DNA of 64,000 bases from Streptomyces sp. 6-11-2 (lineage in GTDB: Bacteria; Actinomycetota; Actinomycetes; Streptomycetales; Streptomycetaceae): contig NZ_BJOR01000001.1 of NCBI RefSeq assembly GCF_006540305.1, positions 6,262,001 to 6,326,000 of the forward strand, written 5' to 3'. Every line of letters begins with the position of its first letter. The stretch's first letter is position 1. Shown here piece by piece: positions 43,704 through 53,100 of the stretch. The notes under the pieces are model-generated. The model did not search any database. It had not been told where the DNA came from and saw only the letters and a program-made list of their open reading frames with translations. Both the position numbers and the translations under genes were made by a program.

Positions 43704-44597
43704 GTGCAGATCAAGCTCCTTGGTCCATTCATCGCACAGGAACACCACGGATCCATCGTCCCGAGCGCGGCGAAACCGCGGCAGGTCCTCGCCCTGCTCG
43801 CCCTTCGCGCGGGCGGCATCGTCACCGCGGCGACTCTGATGGAGGAACTCTGGGGCGACCAGCCACCGCGCAGCGGACCGACCACGCTTCAGACCTACAT
43901 TCTCAAGTTGCGGCGCCTGCTGGAGCGGGCGCTGACTCCGGAGGACGACGCGCCGGGCACCTTCGCGTGCGGGGGGCCGACGGGAGCCGCCCGCCCGCAC
44001 GCGAAGGAGGTGCTCGTCACCCGCCATGGCGGATACCAGCTCGACATCGAGCCGGGCGTGATCGACACACAGGAGTTCGAACGGCTCCAGGAACTCGGCC
44101 AGGCGGCCTTCGCCGCCGGTGACCTCGCCACCGCCTCCACCCTGCTGGGGCAGGCGCTCGCCCTGTGGCGGGGCCCGGCGCTGGTGGACGTCAAGACCGG
44201 GCTGGTGCTGGAAATGGAGGTGCTGTGGCTGGAGGAGGCGCGGATGACCGCGCTGGAGAGCCGCATCGCTGCCGACCTGCGGCTGGGGCGGCACGGTCAG
44301 GTGCTGAGCGAGCTGGCCACCCTCTCGGCGCAGCATCCCCTGCACGAGGGGCTGCACGCGCAGTTCATGGCGGCCCAGTACGCCTCGGGCCGGGTCTGGC
44401 AGGCGCTGCAGACCTACCAGCGGCTGCGCACCACGCTCGGGGCCGAACTGGGCATCGAACCGAGCGCGCGGGTGCAGCGGCTGTACGGGTCGATGCTCGC
44501 GGCGGACGCGTCACTGGATGTGTCCCTGGACGCGCCGCTGGACGTGGGTTCGCCGACCGGGCCGGTGTCGCGGGCGGCGCTGCGGTCGGCCGTCTGA
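43704..44597 (+). CDS. SARP-family pathway-specific activator
   Basis: Streptomyces antibiotic regulatory protein of 297 residues: OmpR-like winged helix (about 1-100: KLLGPFIAQ, SAAKPRQVLALLALRAGG, TLQTYILKLRRLLE) followed by a bacterial transcriptional activation domain (about 110-265: GVIDTQEFERLQELG, ESRIAADLRLGRHGQVLSEL, ALQTYQRLRTTLGAELGIEP). GTG 43704 follows GAAGGAGG at 43685-43692. An insertion rich in Gly/Ala/Pro near residue 88 is unusual. SARPs bind heptamers at 11-bp period; such triplets occur at 46080, 46635 and 60059, so it is the likely activator of this cluster. Confidence 0.9.
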   Translation: MQIKLLGPFIAQEHHGSIVPSAAKPRQVLALLALRAGGIVTAATLMEELWGDQPPRSGPTTLQTYILKLRRLLERALTPEDDAPGTFACGGPTGAARPHAKEVLVTRHGGYQLDIEPGVIDTQEFERLQELGQAAFAAGDLATASTLLGQALALWRGPALVDVKTGLVLEMEVLWLEEARMTALESRIAADLRLGRHGQVLSELATLSAQHPLHEGLHAQFMAAQYASGRVWQALQTYQRLRTTLGAELGIEPSARVQRLYGSMLAADASLDVSLDAPLDVGSPTGPVSRAALRSAV

Positions 44598-44627
44598 GCC
44601 CAGGGGCGCGGTCGTCACGTCCGGAGG

Positions 44628-44691
44628 AACAGCGGGAAGGAACAACAGCGGGACGGCACAACAGCGGGACCGAACAACAGCGGGAACTGTC
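44628..44691. repeat. four direct repeats, 16-bp period, core AACAGCGGGA
   Basis: The 10-mer AACAGCGGGA occurs at exactly 44628, 44644, 44660 and 44676, with unit pattern AACAGCGGGANNGNAC. It lies in the 170-bp gap between the 3' ends of the convergent SARP and 56-residue-protein genes. The strict period suggests a protein-binding array or a variable-number repeat. Confidence 0.85.
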
Positions 44692-44767
44692 GCACCGAGG
44701 GGCGGCGGTCACCGGGATCACTCCCGGGGCCGCCGCCTCCTCTCGTCGTGTACCGAACCGCCCGCGG

Positions 44768-44938
44768 TCAGCGGGAACCGGCCTCCGCGGTCAGCCGCTC
44801 GTCGAGGGTGCGCAGCGTGGCGGCTGCCGTCTCGGCCGTGGGCTCGTCGTCGGGGGCGCCGATCACGGTCATCAGGGACTCCACGAGCGCCTGCTTGAGT
44901 TCGTCCGTGGAGCGGGGGTCCTGCGCGGCGGTCGTCAT
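44768..44938 (-). CDS. 56-residue acidic small protein, unknown function
   Basis: ATG 44938 with AGGAGGAG at an ideal distance gives a 56-residue protein starting MTTAAQDPRSTDELKQALVE and continuing with SLMTVIGAPDDEPTAETAAA, predicted helical with no signal or Cys. It lies 46 bp after the DUF2156 gene in the same direction, so it is probably co-transcribed. The helical Leu/Ser pattern vaguely recalls a carrier or partner protein, but no phosphopantetheine motif is present. Confidence 0.7.
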   Translation of the reverse strand: MTTAAQDPRSTDELKQALVESLMTVIGAPDDEPTAETAAATLRTLDERLTAEAGSR

Positions 44939-44984
44939 GTGCTCCTCCTTGATTGGCTTCTCGGGCTGTGCTGCACGGAAGGTG

Positions 44985-45989
44985 TCAGAACGCGTTGCAG
45001 GCGCGGAAGACATGGGCGAAGCCGGCAATGGACGCGGGTCCGTCGAAGGCCACATACTCGGGCAGCGCCGCGTGCGGGGCCCACTTCTCCTTGTAGTCCA
45101 GCTGGGACTGCGCCGGGTACAGCGCGGCGCCCTCGGCCCACAGGAAGTGCATGAGCCACTGGAAGGAAGGGCTGCGGCCGGGCAGCTCGTTGTCCTCGGA
45201 CAGGCCGGTGAACGGCGTGAAGCCGAAGTGCAGCCACTCCACGCCCTCGCCGGCGAACTTCTCGATGGCGGAGGCGTTGATGGCCTCCATCAGACCCGGG
45301 GAGCCGCCCGGGATGCGCCGGCTCAGGTCGTGCATCCAGCCGCTCCTGCTGCCGTAGACCGGCGAGTACGAGATGTAGCTCACCGGCGCGCCGTCGATGC
45401 TGCCGACGAAGAGCCGGCGGTGTCCCTGGGCCGGTCCGCCGACCTGGCCGACGAGGAACTCCAGGGGCCGGGCGTGCTCGCCCTTGGACCCCAGCCATGC
45501 CTTGTCGATCGTGTTCAGTGCCTCCTCACACTCCTCGGCCGGTACCTCCTCGACGACCAGGCCGTTACGCAGGGCGCGGGAGATCTTGTTGCGCAACTGC
45601 ATGAAGCGGGTGCCGCGCAGGGTGAACTCGGGCAGGTGCACCGCCCAGGAGGCGCCGATCTGGTTGACCGTGAACCCGGCCTTCCGGTACTGCTCCGCGT
45701 CGGCCCGCTGGAGCTGCACGGACACGAGGTGCAGTTGCTCCTCGCGGGTGCGCTCGCGCAGTCCCGCGAGCAGCTTGCCGTAGGCGTCGGGAGCGGCGAA
45801 CGGGCCGCCGAACTGTACGAGATGGCGGCCGGCCCGGCGGTAGACGGCCACGCCGTCGACGCCAGGGAGGGTGAAGACGTCGTTCCCGCTGTTGAGGGCC
45901 AGGAACGAGCTGGGATTCTCGGACTGGGTGTGTGTCGTTATGGCTCGCAGGACGGGACTGTCCAGGGTCGTTGCGCTTGTCGTCGACAC
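44985..45989 (-). CDS. DUF2156 (MprF-type) aminoacyl-tRNA-dependent transferase, VlmA-like
   Basis: Soluble protein of 334 residues of the phosphatidylglycerol lysyltransferase C-terminal family (DUF2156, double GNAT-like fold). Segments: GVDGVAVYRRAGRHLVQFGG, QLRNKISRALRNGLVVEEVP, RRLFVGSIDGAPVSYISYSP, GLMEAINASAIEKFAGEGVE and WLHFGFTPFTGLSEDNE. There is no membrane flippase domain, as in VlmA of valanimycin biosynthesis, reported to transfer serine from seryl-tRNA to an alkylhydroxylamine. GTG 45989 has AAAGGA 6 bp upstream. Four tRNA-Ser-like units start 175 bp away, divergently. Substrate roles are inferred from family and context. Confidence 0.82.
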   Translation of the reverse strand: MSTTSATTLDSPVLRAITTHTQSENPSSFLALNSGNDVFTLPGVDGVAVYRRAGRHLVQFGGPFAAPDAYGKLLAGLRERTREEQLHLVSVQLQRADAEQYRKAGFTVNQIGASWAVHLPEFTLRGTRFMQLRNKISRALRNGLVVEEVPAEECEEALNTIDKAWLGSKGEHARPLEFLVGQVGGPAQGHRRLFVGSIDGAPVSYISYSPVYGSRSGWMHDLSRRIPGGSPGLMEAINASAIEKFAGEGVEWLHFGFTPFTGLSEDNELPGRSPSFQWLMHFLWAEGAALYPAQSQLDYKEKWAPHAALPEYVAFDGPASIAGFAHVFRACNAF

Positions 45990-46042
45990 AGCGATCCTTT
46001 CTCGTTGACGCGATTCGTCTTGGGAAAGTAGAGCACCGCACA

Positions 46043-46071
46043 TAGAGCGGCGGTAGAGCGGAATGAGAGCC
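46043..46071 (-). promoter_or_regulatory. 11-bp-spaced direct repeats upstream of DUF2156 gene
   Basis: TAGAGCG (46043), TAGAGCG (46054) and GAGAGCC (46065) on the plus strand repeat at exactly 11 bp. Read toward the DUF2156 gene they are GGCTCTC, CGCTCTA, CGCTCTA, followed 11 bp later by TACTTT, a possible -10. Spacing is SARP-like, but the heptamer differs from the NNRTCAG boxes. Confidence 0.5.
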
Positions 46072-46079
46072 GGGGAACT

Positions 46080-46126
46080 GCGTCAGGGCGGTGTCAGTGT
46101 GATGTCAGCGGGAGCTGGCACAGTAT
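46080..46126 (+). promoter_or_regulatory. SARP-type operator and -10 of the tRNA-like array
   Basis: Heptamers GCGTCAG, GTGTCAG and ATGTCAG begin at 46080, 46091 and 46102, an exact 11-bp period. CAGTAT at 46121-46126 is a good actinomycete -10 placed 12 bp after the last repeat. Transcription would start about 46133, some 30 bp before the first tRNA-like unit. Confidence 0.7.
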
Positions 46127-46163
46127 TTCTCGTGAGCGGGACGGGAAACCGGACCGAACGCCA

Positions 46164-46246
46164 GGAGAGGTGCCCGGAGTGGTTTATCGGGGCCGTGCTA
46201 TCGGTCGGGTCCTTGGGCCCTCGCAGGTTCGAATCCTGCCCCTCCG
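46164..46246 (+). tRNA. tRNA-Ser(GCU)-like unit 1 (degenerate acceptor)
   Basis: 83 nt. Same layout as unit 2, but the 3' acceptor strand has lost one T (CCCTCC context instead of CCTCTCC), so one acceptor pair is disrupted. T arm (GCAGG-TTCGAAT-CCTGC) and long variable arm are intact. It may be non-functional or processed differently from units 2-4. Confidence 0.5.
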
Positions 46247-46259
46247 CGGAACATCGCCA

Positions 46260-46343
46260 GGAGAGGTGCCCGGAGTGGTTTATCGGGGCCGTGCTATCGG
46301 TCGGGTCCTTGGGCCCTCGCAGGTTCGAATCCTGCCCTCTCCG
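46260..46343 (+). tRNA. tRNA-Ser(GCU)-like unit 2
   Basis: 84 nt without encoded CCA. Acceptor GGAGAGG pairs fully with CCTCTCC, discriminator G. D region CCC-GGAGTGG...GGG. Variable arm GGGTCC-TT-GGGCCC is a class II long arm. T arm GCAGG-TTCGAAT-CCTGC is canonical. The anticodon arm is abnormal: CCG-TGCTAT-CGG (3 bp) or GGCCG-TGCTAT-CGGTC (5 bp at the cost of the D stem), with a 6-nt loop holding U-GCU-A. Serine identity features (long variable arm, discriminator G, GCU) are present. About 5 nt shorter than usual tRNA-Ser. Confidence 0.6.
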
Positions 46344-46356
46344 CGGAACATCGCCA

Positions 46357-46440
<84 letters not shown>

Positions 46441-46452
46441 GGAACATCGCCA

Positions 46453-46536
<84 letters not shown>

Positions 46537-46553
46537 GCAGTGACACGCCCCGC

Positions 46554-46616
46554 CGCCAGGGCCGGGTGGGCCGGAATCCCCTTATGACTGGGGTGCCGGC
46601 CCGCCCGGCCCTGGCG
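46554..46616 (+). terminator. long terminator hairpin after the tRNA-like array
   Basis: A 21-bp stem (CGCCAGGGCCGGGTGGGCCGG with its complement at 46596-46616, one G-U pair) plus an inner ATCCCC/GGGGT pairing. It separates the array from the ACP-PKS genes, so the array is an independent transcription unit. Confidence 0.85.
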
Positions 46617-46634
46617 CGCGCGTGGGCCCGGGTG

Positions 46635-46663
46635 GTATCAGCGCCCGGTCAGGGAGGCGTCAG
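46635..46663 (+). promoter_or_regulatory. SARP-type operator upstream of ACP-PKS genes
   Basis: Heptamers GTATCAG (46635), CGGTCAG (46646) and GCGTCAG (46657) repeat at 11 bp, matching the boxes at 46080 and 60059. A weak -10 (region GATTCC/TTCCAT, 46672-46679) follows 8-10 bp later. It would drive the ACP and PKS, with a leader of about 150 nt. Confidence 0.65.
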
Positions 46664-46830
46664 CGCGGGCTGATTCCATCAGCCCATCCGTCCTCACCAA
46701 CTGCCTTTTCCTATCCGCGTTTCCCCATCCGCCCCTTTTCAAGGCCCCACCGCGACGGAGACGGTCGCGGTGCCGGAAGTCCCGTCCGCGGGAGCCGGCG
46801 CCAGGGCCGGTGACGCATATGGAGCATGCG

Positions 46831-47139
46831 ATGAGCGATCAGGCCCCGGCGGTGGAGCAACTCTCCTCGCTTCCTCGGTCCGAGCGGTCAGAATTCCTTG
46901 AGAGCATCGTCGTCGCGGAGTTCAAGGACGTCCTTCTCATGGGCGGCGACGAAATGTTCCCCACCGATCAGAGCTACTTCTCTCTGGGCTTCACCTCGCT
47001 GCGCATCATGGAGGTGAAGACCCGGTTGGAGAAAACGCTCGGATGCACACTGAGCACAAATGTGCTGTTCAACAGCCCGACCATCGAGAAGCTGGTCGAA
47101 TACCTGGCGGACGAGGTTCTCGCCGACCTCATACGGTGA
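46831..47139 (+). CDS. stand-alone acyl carrier protein
   Basis: Carrier protein of 102 residues. The phosphopantetheine site is SLGFTSLRIMEVKTRLE, with Ser in GFTSL where most ACPs have G(x)DSL. Flanking helices (FLESIVVAEFKDVLLMG, FNSPTIEKLVEYLADEVLA) are typical of PKS/NRPS discrete carriers. ATG 46831 has GGAG at 46822; in-frame ATG 46819 and GTG 46810 are less well placed. The next gene is the PKS, 34 bp on. It may receive the starter unit or the finished chain. Confidence 0.88.
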   Translation: MSDQAPAVEQLSSLPRSERSEFLESIVVAEFKDVLLMGGDEMFPTDQSYFSLGFTSLRIMEVKTRLEKTLGCTLSTNVLFNSPTIEKLVEYLADEVLADLIR

Positions 47140-47173
47140 CCGCTGTGGGCTATCGAGAAGAGGGAAGACCGTA

Positions 47174-50100
47174 ATGTCGAAAACGTCGAGCACTACGGCG
47201 GCCGAGAACGGCGGACCCGATACGGCGACGCCCTTCCAGCGGCACGATGAGCCCATCGCACTGGTCGGCATGGGTTTCCGCCTGCCGGGCGGTAACGAGT
47301 CCCCCGAAGACTTCACCGAGTTCCTGAAGGCGGGCGGCAACGGCATCCGCCCCGTGCCCGAGGACCGCTGGGACGTGGCAGCGCTGTCACCGCGCCCGGC
47401 GGAGGCCGCGGGGCCGGCCGAGGGCGGTTCCGACGCCGAGCCGGAGCGGGGCAAGGTCAGGACGGCGGGCGCCGGCTTCCTGGACCGGATAGACCAGTTC
47501 GACGCCCAGTTCTTCAACATCTCGCCCAAGGAGGCCGCGTTCGTCGACCCGCAGCAACGGCTGCTGCTGGAGACGGCCTGGCAGGCGCTGGAGCACGCCA
47601 ACATCGACCCCGCCACCCTGCGGCACGGCAACGGCGGCGTCTACGTCGGCGCCAGCTCCATCGACTACGCGCTGGAGATGGAGGGCCTGCCCTACGAGGA
47701 ACTGGACGGCCATCTCGCGGCCGGCATCACGCTGTTCCCGCTGTCAGGGCGGCTGTCGTACTTCTTCGGGCTGCGCGGTCCGAGCCTCACCGTGGACACC
47801 GCGTGTGCCTCGTCGCTGACCGCGACGCATCTGGCCGTGGAGGGCCTGCGCAGCGGGGCGTGCGACATCGCGCTGGCCGGCGCGGTCAACTGCCTGCACC
47901 ACCCGCGTATTTTCGTGATGTTCTCGCACGCCAACATGCTGGCGCCGGACGGCCGCTGCAAGACCTTCGACGAGGACGCCAACGGCTATGTGCGCGCCGA
48001 GGGCTGTGCCGTGCTGGTGCTCAAGCGGCTGTCGGACGCCCAGCGCGACGGCGACCGGATCCTCGCCCTGATCCGCGGTACGGCCATCGGCGAGGACGGG
48101 GAGAGCGCCGGTCTGACCGTGCCCAACGGCACCGCCCAGGAGGCCGTGATCCGCGCGGCGCTGCGCAACGGCGGTCTGACGCCGTCCGACATCCAGTACG
48201 TCGAGGCGCACGGCACCGGCACTCCGCTGGGCGACCCGATCGAAATGGGCGCCATCAGCGACGTCTTCGCCGACTCGCACGCCGCGGAGCGGCCGGTGAC
48301 CGTGGCGTCCGTGAAGACCAACATCGGCCACACGGAGCCGGTGGCCGGTATCGCGGGGGTGATCAAGACCGTTCTGCAGATGCAGGCGCGCACGGTCTTC
48401 CCGCATGTGAACTTCAGCAAGCCCTCCGGCCGCATCCCGTGGGCGAACATCCCGGTGACGGTGCCGACCGAGAACCGGCCCTGGAAGGCGGAGGGCACTC
48501 GGCGGGCCGTCGTCAACAGCTTCGGCTTCGCCGGCAGTATCGCCGCGGCTGTCCTGGAGGAGCCGCCGGCCCTCCCCGCGCCCGAGTCGGTGCCGGGCGA
48601 GGCGGGGGACACCGCCGACGAGGGCGGTCACGTGTTCACCCTGTCCGCGAAGTCACGCCGCTCGCTGGCCCTGCAGATCGAGCGCTACCAGCAGCACCTG
48701 GTGAACAACCCGGGCGTGGACATCGGCGATCTGTGCTACACCGCCAATGTCGGCCGCAGCCACTTCACCCACCGGATCGGCGGCGTGGTCACCGGCCACG
48801 AGCCGCTGGCCGCGCTGCTGGCCCGGCACGCCGAAACCGCCGAGGCCGCGAACCGCCGTACCCCTATACGCAAGACCGCGTTCCTCTTCGCCGGCCAGGG
48901 CTCGCAGTACCCGGGCATGGGTGCCGCCCTCTACCGGCAGTTCCCGGTGTTCGCCGCCGAAGTCGACGCGTGTGACGAGCTGTTCGCGGCGACGCTGGGC
49001 CATTCGGTGCGCGAGCTGATGCTCGCCACCGGGGAACGGGCGGCCGAAGAGCTGAACCAGACGCTGTACTCGCAGCCTGCGCTGTTCACTCTGGAGTACG
49101 CGCTGGCCAAGCTTTGGATGTCGTGGGGGCTGCGGCCCAGCGTGCTGATCGGCCACAGCATCGGCGAGGTCACGGCGGCGGCCGTGGCCGGGCTGTTCAG
49201 CCTGGAGGACGCGACCACACTGGTGGCGGCCCGCGCCCGGCTGATGCAGTCGGTGTCCACGCCGGGCGGCATGGCGGCGGTGGGCGCGCCCGTGGAGGAC
49301 GTGGCGCCGCTGCTGGAGAAGTACCCGGACCTGGCGGTGGCGGGCGTCAACTCGCCCGAGCAGACGGTGATCTCCGGCGGCGAGGAGTCGCTGGGGGAGG
49401 CCATGGACGCGTTCACCGAGCGCGGTCTGCGCGTCAAGCGGCTGACCGTCTCGCACGCCTTCCACTCCCCGCTGATGGAGGAGGTGTACGACGCCTTCCG
49501 CGCGGAGATCGCCGGCATCGAGTTCCACGACCCGGAGCTGACGCTGATCTCCAACGTCACCGGTGAGGTCGCCCGGTTCCGCGACATCGCCACCCCCGAC
49601 TACTGGGTGCGGCACATCGGCGCGCCGGTCGAGTTCGCCAAGGGCATGCGCACGGTGGAGCGCCGTGGCCGGCACGCGATGGTGGAGATCGGCCCGTCGC
49701 TGGCGCTGAGTGCTCCGGCCAAGCAGTGCGTCACCGCCCAGGACCACCTGTGGGTGGCCAGCCTGCACCCGCAGGACACGGACGGCCGGACCGTGCGCAA
49801 TGCCGTGGCACAGCTGTACATGGCCAACTTCTCGCTGTCGTGGAGCGGCTTCCACACCGGCCGCGAACGCCGCACCGTCTCTCTGCCCGGCTACGCCTTC
49901 GACCGCAAGCGGTACTGGCTGCCGACCGGCTCCAACCGGCACGGCCTGGGCGCCCGGATCGCCGACACGAGCGGCGTGCAGCACGCGCTGCTCGGTGCCG
50001 AGACGACCACCGACGCACAGCGCGCCGCCGGCGTACGGGAGTTCTCCACCGCGATCAGCGCCGCCCGGCCCGGCTACCTCGCCGACCATGTGGCGATGGG

Positions 50101-53100
50101 CAAGGTGGTCTTCCCCGGCACCGGCTATCTGGAGATCGTTCTCGCGCTTCAGGACGCGGTGTTCGGCCACACCCGCCGGGCGGTCCGCGACGTCGTGCTG
50201 CGCGAGGCGCTGATGCTCGACGCGGACACCCCGACCAGGCTGCGGACCCGGCTACGCCCGGCTGAGGACGGCACCTCGGTGGTCGAGGTGGCCGGCCTGG
50301 CCGGGAGCGGACAGGACGAGGTCGAGCGGCTGCACGCGACGGCGGTGCTGTCGGCCGTGGACGAGGCACAGGACGGCCCCAGCGAGTCGGCCCGCGCGCT
50401 GGTCGATCTGGCGGCCCGCGAGGAGCGGACCGAGGACCTGCTGCACTCCGACGACGTGTACGCCGCCTACGCGGGCGCCGGCCTCGACTACGGCCCCGCG
50501 TTCCGGCTGATGCACTCGGTCACCCGCTTCCCGAGCGGGCTGACCGTCGGCGACCTGCAGGGCGTCACCGCCGGCCCGCTGGAGCACGTTCCGCCGGCGC
50601 TGCTCGACGCGGCCATGCACAATATGAGCGCCCTCGCCGACGACGGCAACTCCTATCTGCCGGTCCGCTTCGGCCGCTTCACCCTCTTCCGCAAGCCGCG
50701 CGCCGAGTTGCTGCGCACCCTGCTGCGGCTGGTCCCGGCCGACTCGCCGGACGTGGACGTGTGCGCCGACGTGCTGGTGCTGGAGGGCGACGAGCCGGTC
50801 ATGGAGCTGCGCGGGCTCGGCCTGAAGCAGCTCGCCGAGGCGCCCGGCGCGCCGCGCCGCAGCTTCTTCCACCAACTGCGCTGGACCAAGCGCTCGGCGG
50901 CGGGCCCGGAAGGTGTCGCCGACCGTCGGGTGCTGCTGGTGGGCCGCCCGGCCGACGGCTTCCAGGAGGCGTCGGCCCGGCTGGCCGAGGGCGGCGGCCG
51001 GGTGGTCTTCGCGGCCGGCGCCGACGAGGCCGGCGCCGTACTGGCCCAGGAGCGGATCACCGACGTGTGCTGGTTCTGGCAGTCCGACGCGGACGCGGCG
51101 GGCGCGAACGGCCTGCGGGCGGAGTCGGAGCGGAACTACGGCCGGCTGCTGGCCCTGCTGGCGGTGCTGGACCGGCACGGCTTCGGCCGCGACCAGCGTC
51201 TGTGGCTGGTCACCGAGCAGGCCCAGCTGCTGCGCGGGGACGCCCCGGCCCGGGTGCGGCTCGCCGGCAGTTCGCTGTGGGGCTTCGGCGCGGTGATGCT
51301 CAACGAGTACCCCTCGTACCGGACCACGCTGATCGACCTGCCGGCCGACGATTCCGGTCCGGACGCGCTGGTCATGGAACTGACCACGCGCGAGAGCGGC
51401 GACTTCCAGGTGGCTTACCGGGGCGGCCGCCGGCATGTGCGGAGGCTGGTCGCCGACGACGCCCGGGCCCGCCGGGACAACGGTTTCGGGCTCGCCGTGA
51501 AGGAGTACGGCACGTTCGCCGGCGTCCGGCCGGAGCGGGTCGAGGAGGTGGCGCCCACCGGCGACGAGATCCAGGTCCAGGTGGCCGGGGTCGGCCTCAA
51601 CTTCAAGGACGTGCTCAACGCCCTCGGCATGATGAAGGAGTTCGGCGAGCAGCCGCTCGGCTTCGAGTGCGCCGGCACGGTCGTCGCGGCCGGGCCGGAG
51701 GCGTCCTTCGCGCCCGGCGACGAGGTGATCGTGAACTACCTCGGTCTGATGCGCCGCCGGGTGACCGTGCCATCGGCGGTGGCCGTGCGCAAGCCGGCCG
51801 GGCTGGACTTCACCCAGGCGGCTGGCTTGATCTCGGTGTACGTCACCGCCTACTACGCGCTGCACACGCTGGCCGGCATGAAGGCCGGCGACCGGGTGCT
51901 CGTCCACGCGGCGGCCGGCGGCGTCGGGCAGGCGGCGACCCATCTGGCCCATCTGGCCGGGGCGGAGGTCTTCGCCACCGCCAGCCCGCACAAGTGGCCG
52001 CTGCTGCGCGAGCAGGGCGTCGAGCATGTGATGAACTCCCGCACGCTGGGCTTCGCCGACGAGATCGAACGGATCACCGGCGGGCAGGGCGTGGACATCG
52101 TGCTCAACAGTCTCAACAAGGACTTCATTCCGGCCGGGATGCGGTCCCTGGGGCAGGGCGGCCGGTTCGTCGAGCTGGGCAAGGTCGGAGTGTGGACGCC
52201 GGAGCAGGTCGCGGCGGAGCGGCCGGACGTTTCGTACGTCAACTTCGACCTCAGCGAGCTGCCGCTGGACCGACTGATCCCGCTCAACCAGGAGATCATG
52301 CAGGTGATCGTCGAGCTGGTGGAGGCGGGCAAGCTGCCGCCGCTTCCGGTGACCGGGTACACCCTGGACGAGGTGGAGGAGGCGTTCGGCGTGCTCAGCC
52401 GTGGCGCCAACATCGGCAAACTGGTGATCGAGTTCGACGACCCGTCGGCCCGCGAGCAGCGCACGGTCGACATCCGGCCGGACCGCGTCTACCTGATCAC
52501 CGGCGGTCTCGGCGGCCTTGGCCTGGTGGCGGCGGAGAAGCTGGTGGACCTCGGCGCCCGGAAGCTTGCCCTGGTCGGCCGGCGCACGCAGCCGACGCCG
52601 GACGTGGCGCACCTGCTGGAGCGGCTGAAGGAGCGGGCGGAGGTGACCGTACTGCAGGGCGACGTCTCCGACCCGGCGGACGTCGGCCGGATCACCGCCG
52701 GGATGCTGCGCTCGGGCACGCCGGTCGGCGGCATCGTCCACGCGGCGGGCATCACCGCCGACCAGCCGGTCGCCGAACAGACCTGGCAGGCCCTCGACAC
52801 GGTCTTCCAGGCGAAGATCTACGGCTCCTGGCTGCTGCACGAGGCGGCTGCGGCCTTCCCGGAGCTGGAGTTCTTCGTCGGCTTCTCCTCGGCCGCGCCG
52901 GTGGTCGGCGCGCCCGGCCAGTCCAACTACGCGGCGGCCAACGCGTTCCTGGACACGCTGATGGCGTGGCGGAGTGCGCAGGACCTGCCGGCGCTGTCGG
53001 TGAACTGGGGCCCATGGGCCGAGGTCGGTATGTCGGCTCGGCTGGGCGAGGCGCTGATCCGGCGCTGGGAGGACGAGGGCATCAAGCTCTTCTCGCCCAG

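Noticed and set aside
43280..44122. Plus-strand frame of 280 codons before and across the SARP gene
   Set aside because: It overlaps the SARP start out of frame and its translation is Arg/Pro-rich without motifs.
44628..44691. 16-bp repeats as SARP operators
   Set aside because: The period is 16, not 11 or 22 bp, and no plus- or minus-strand promoter would be served at two converging 3' ends.
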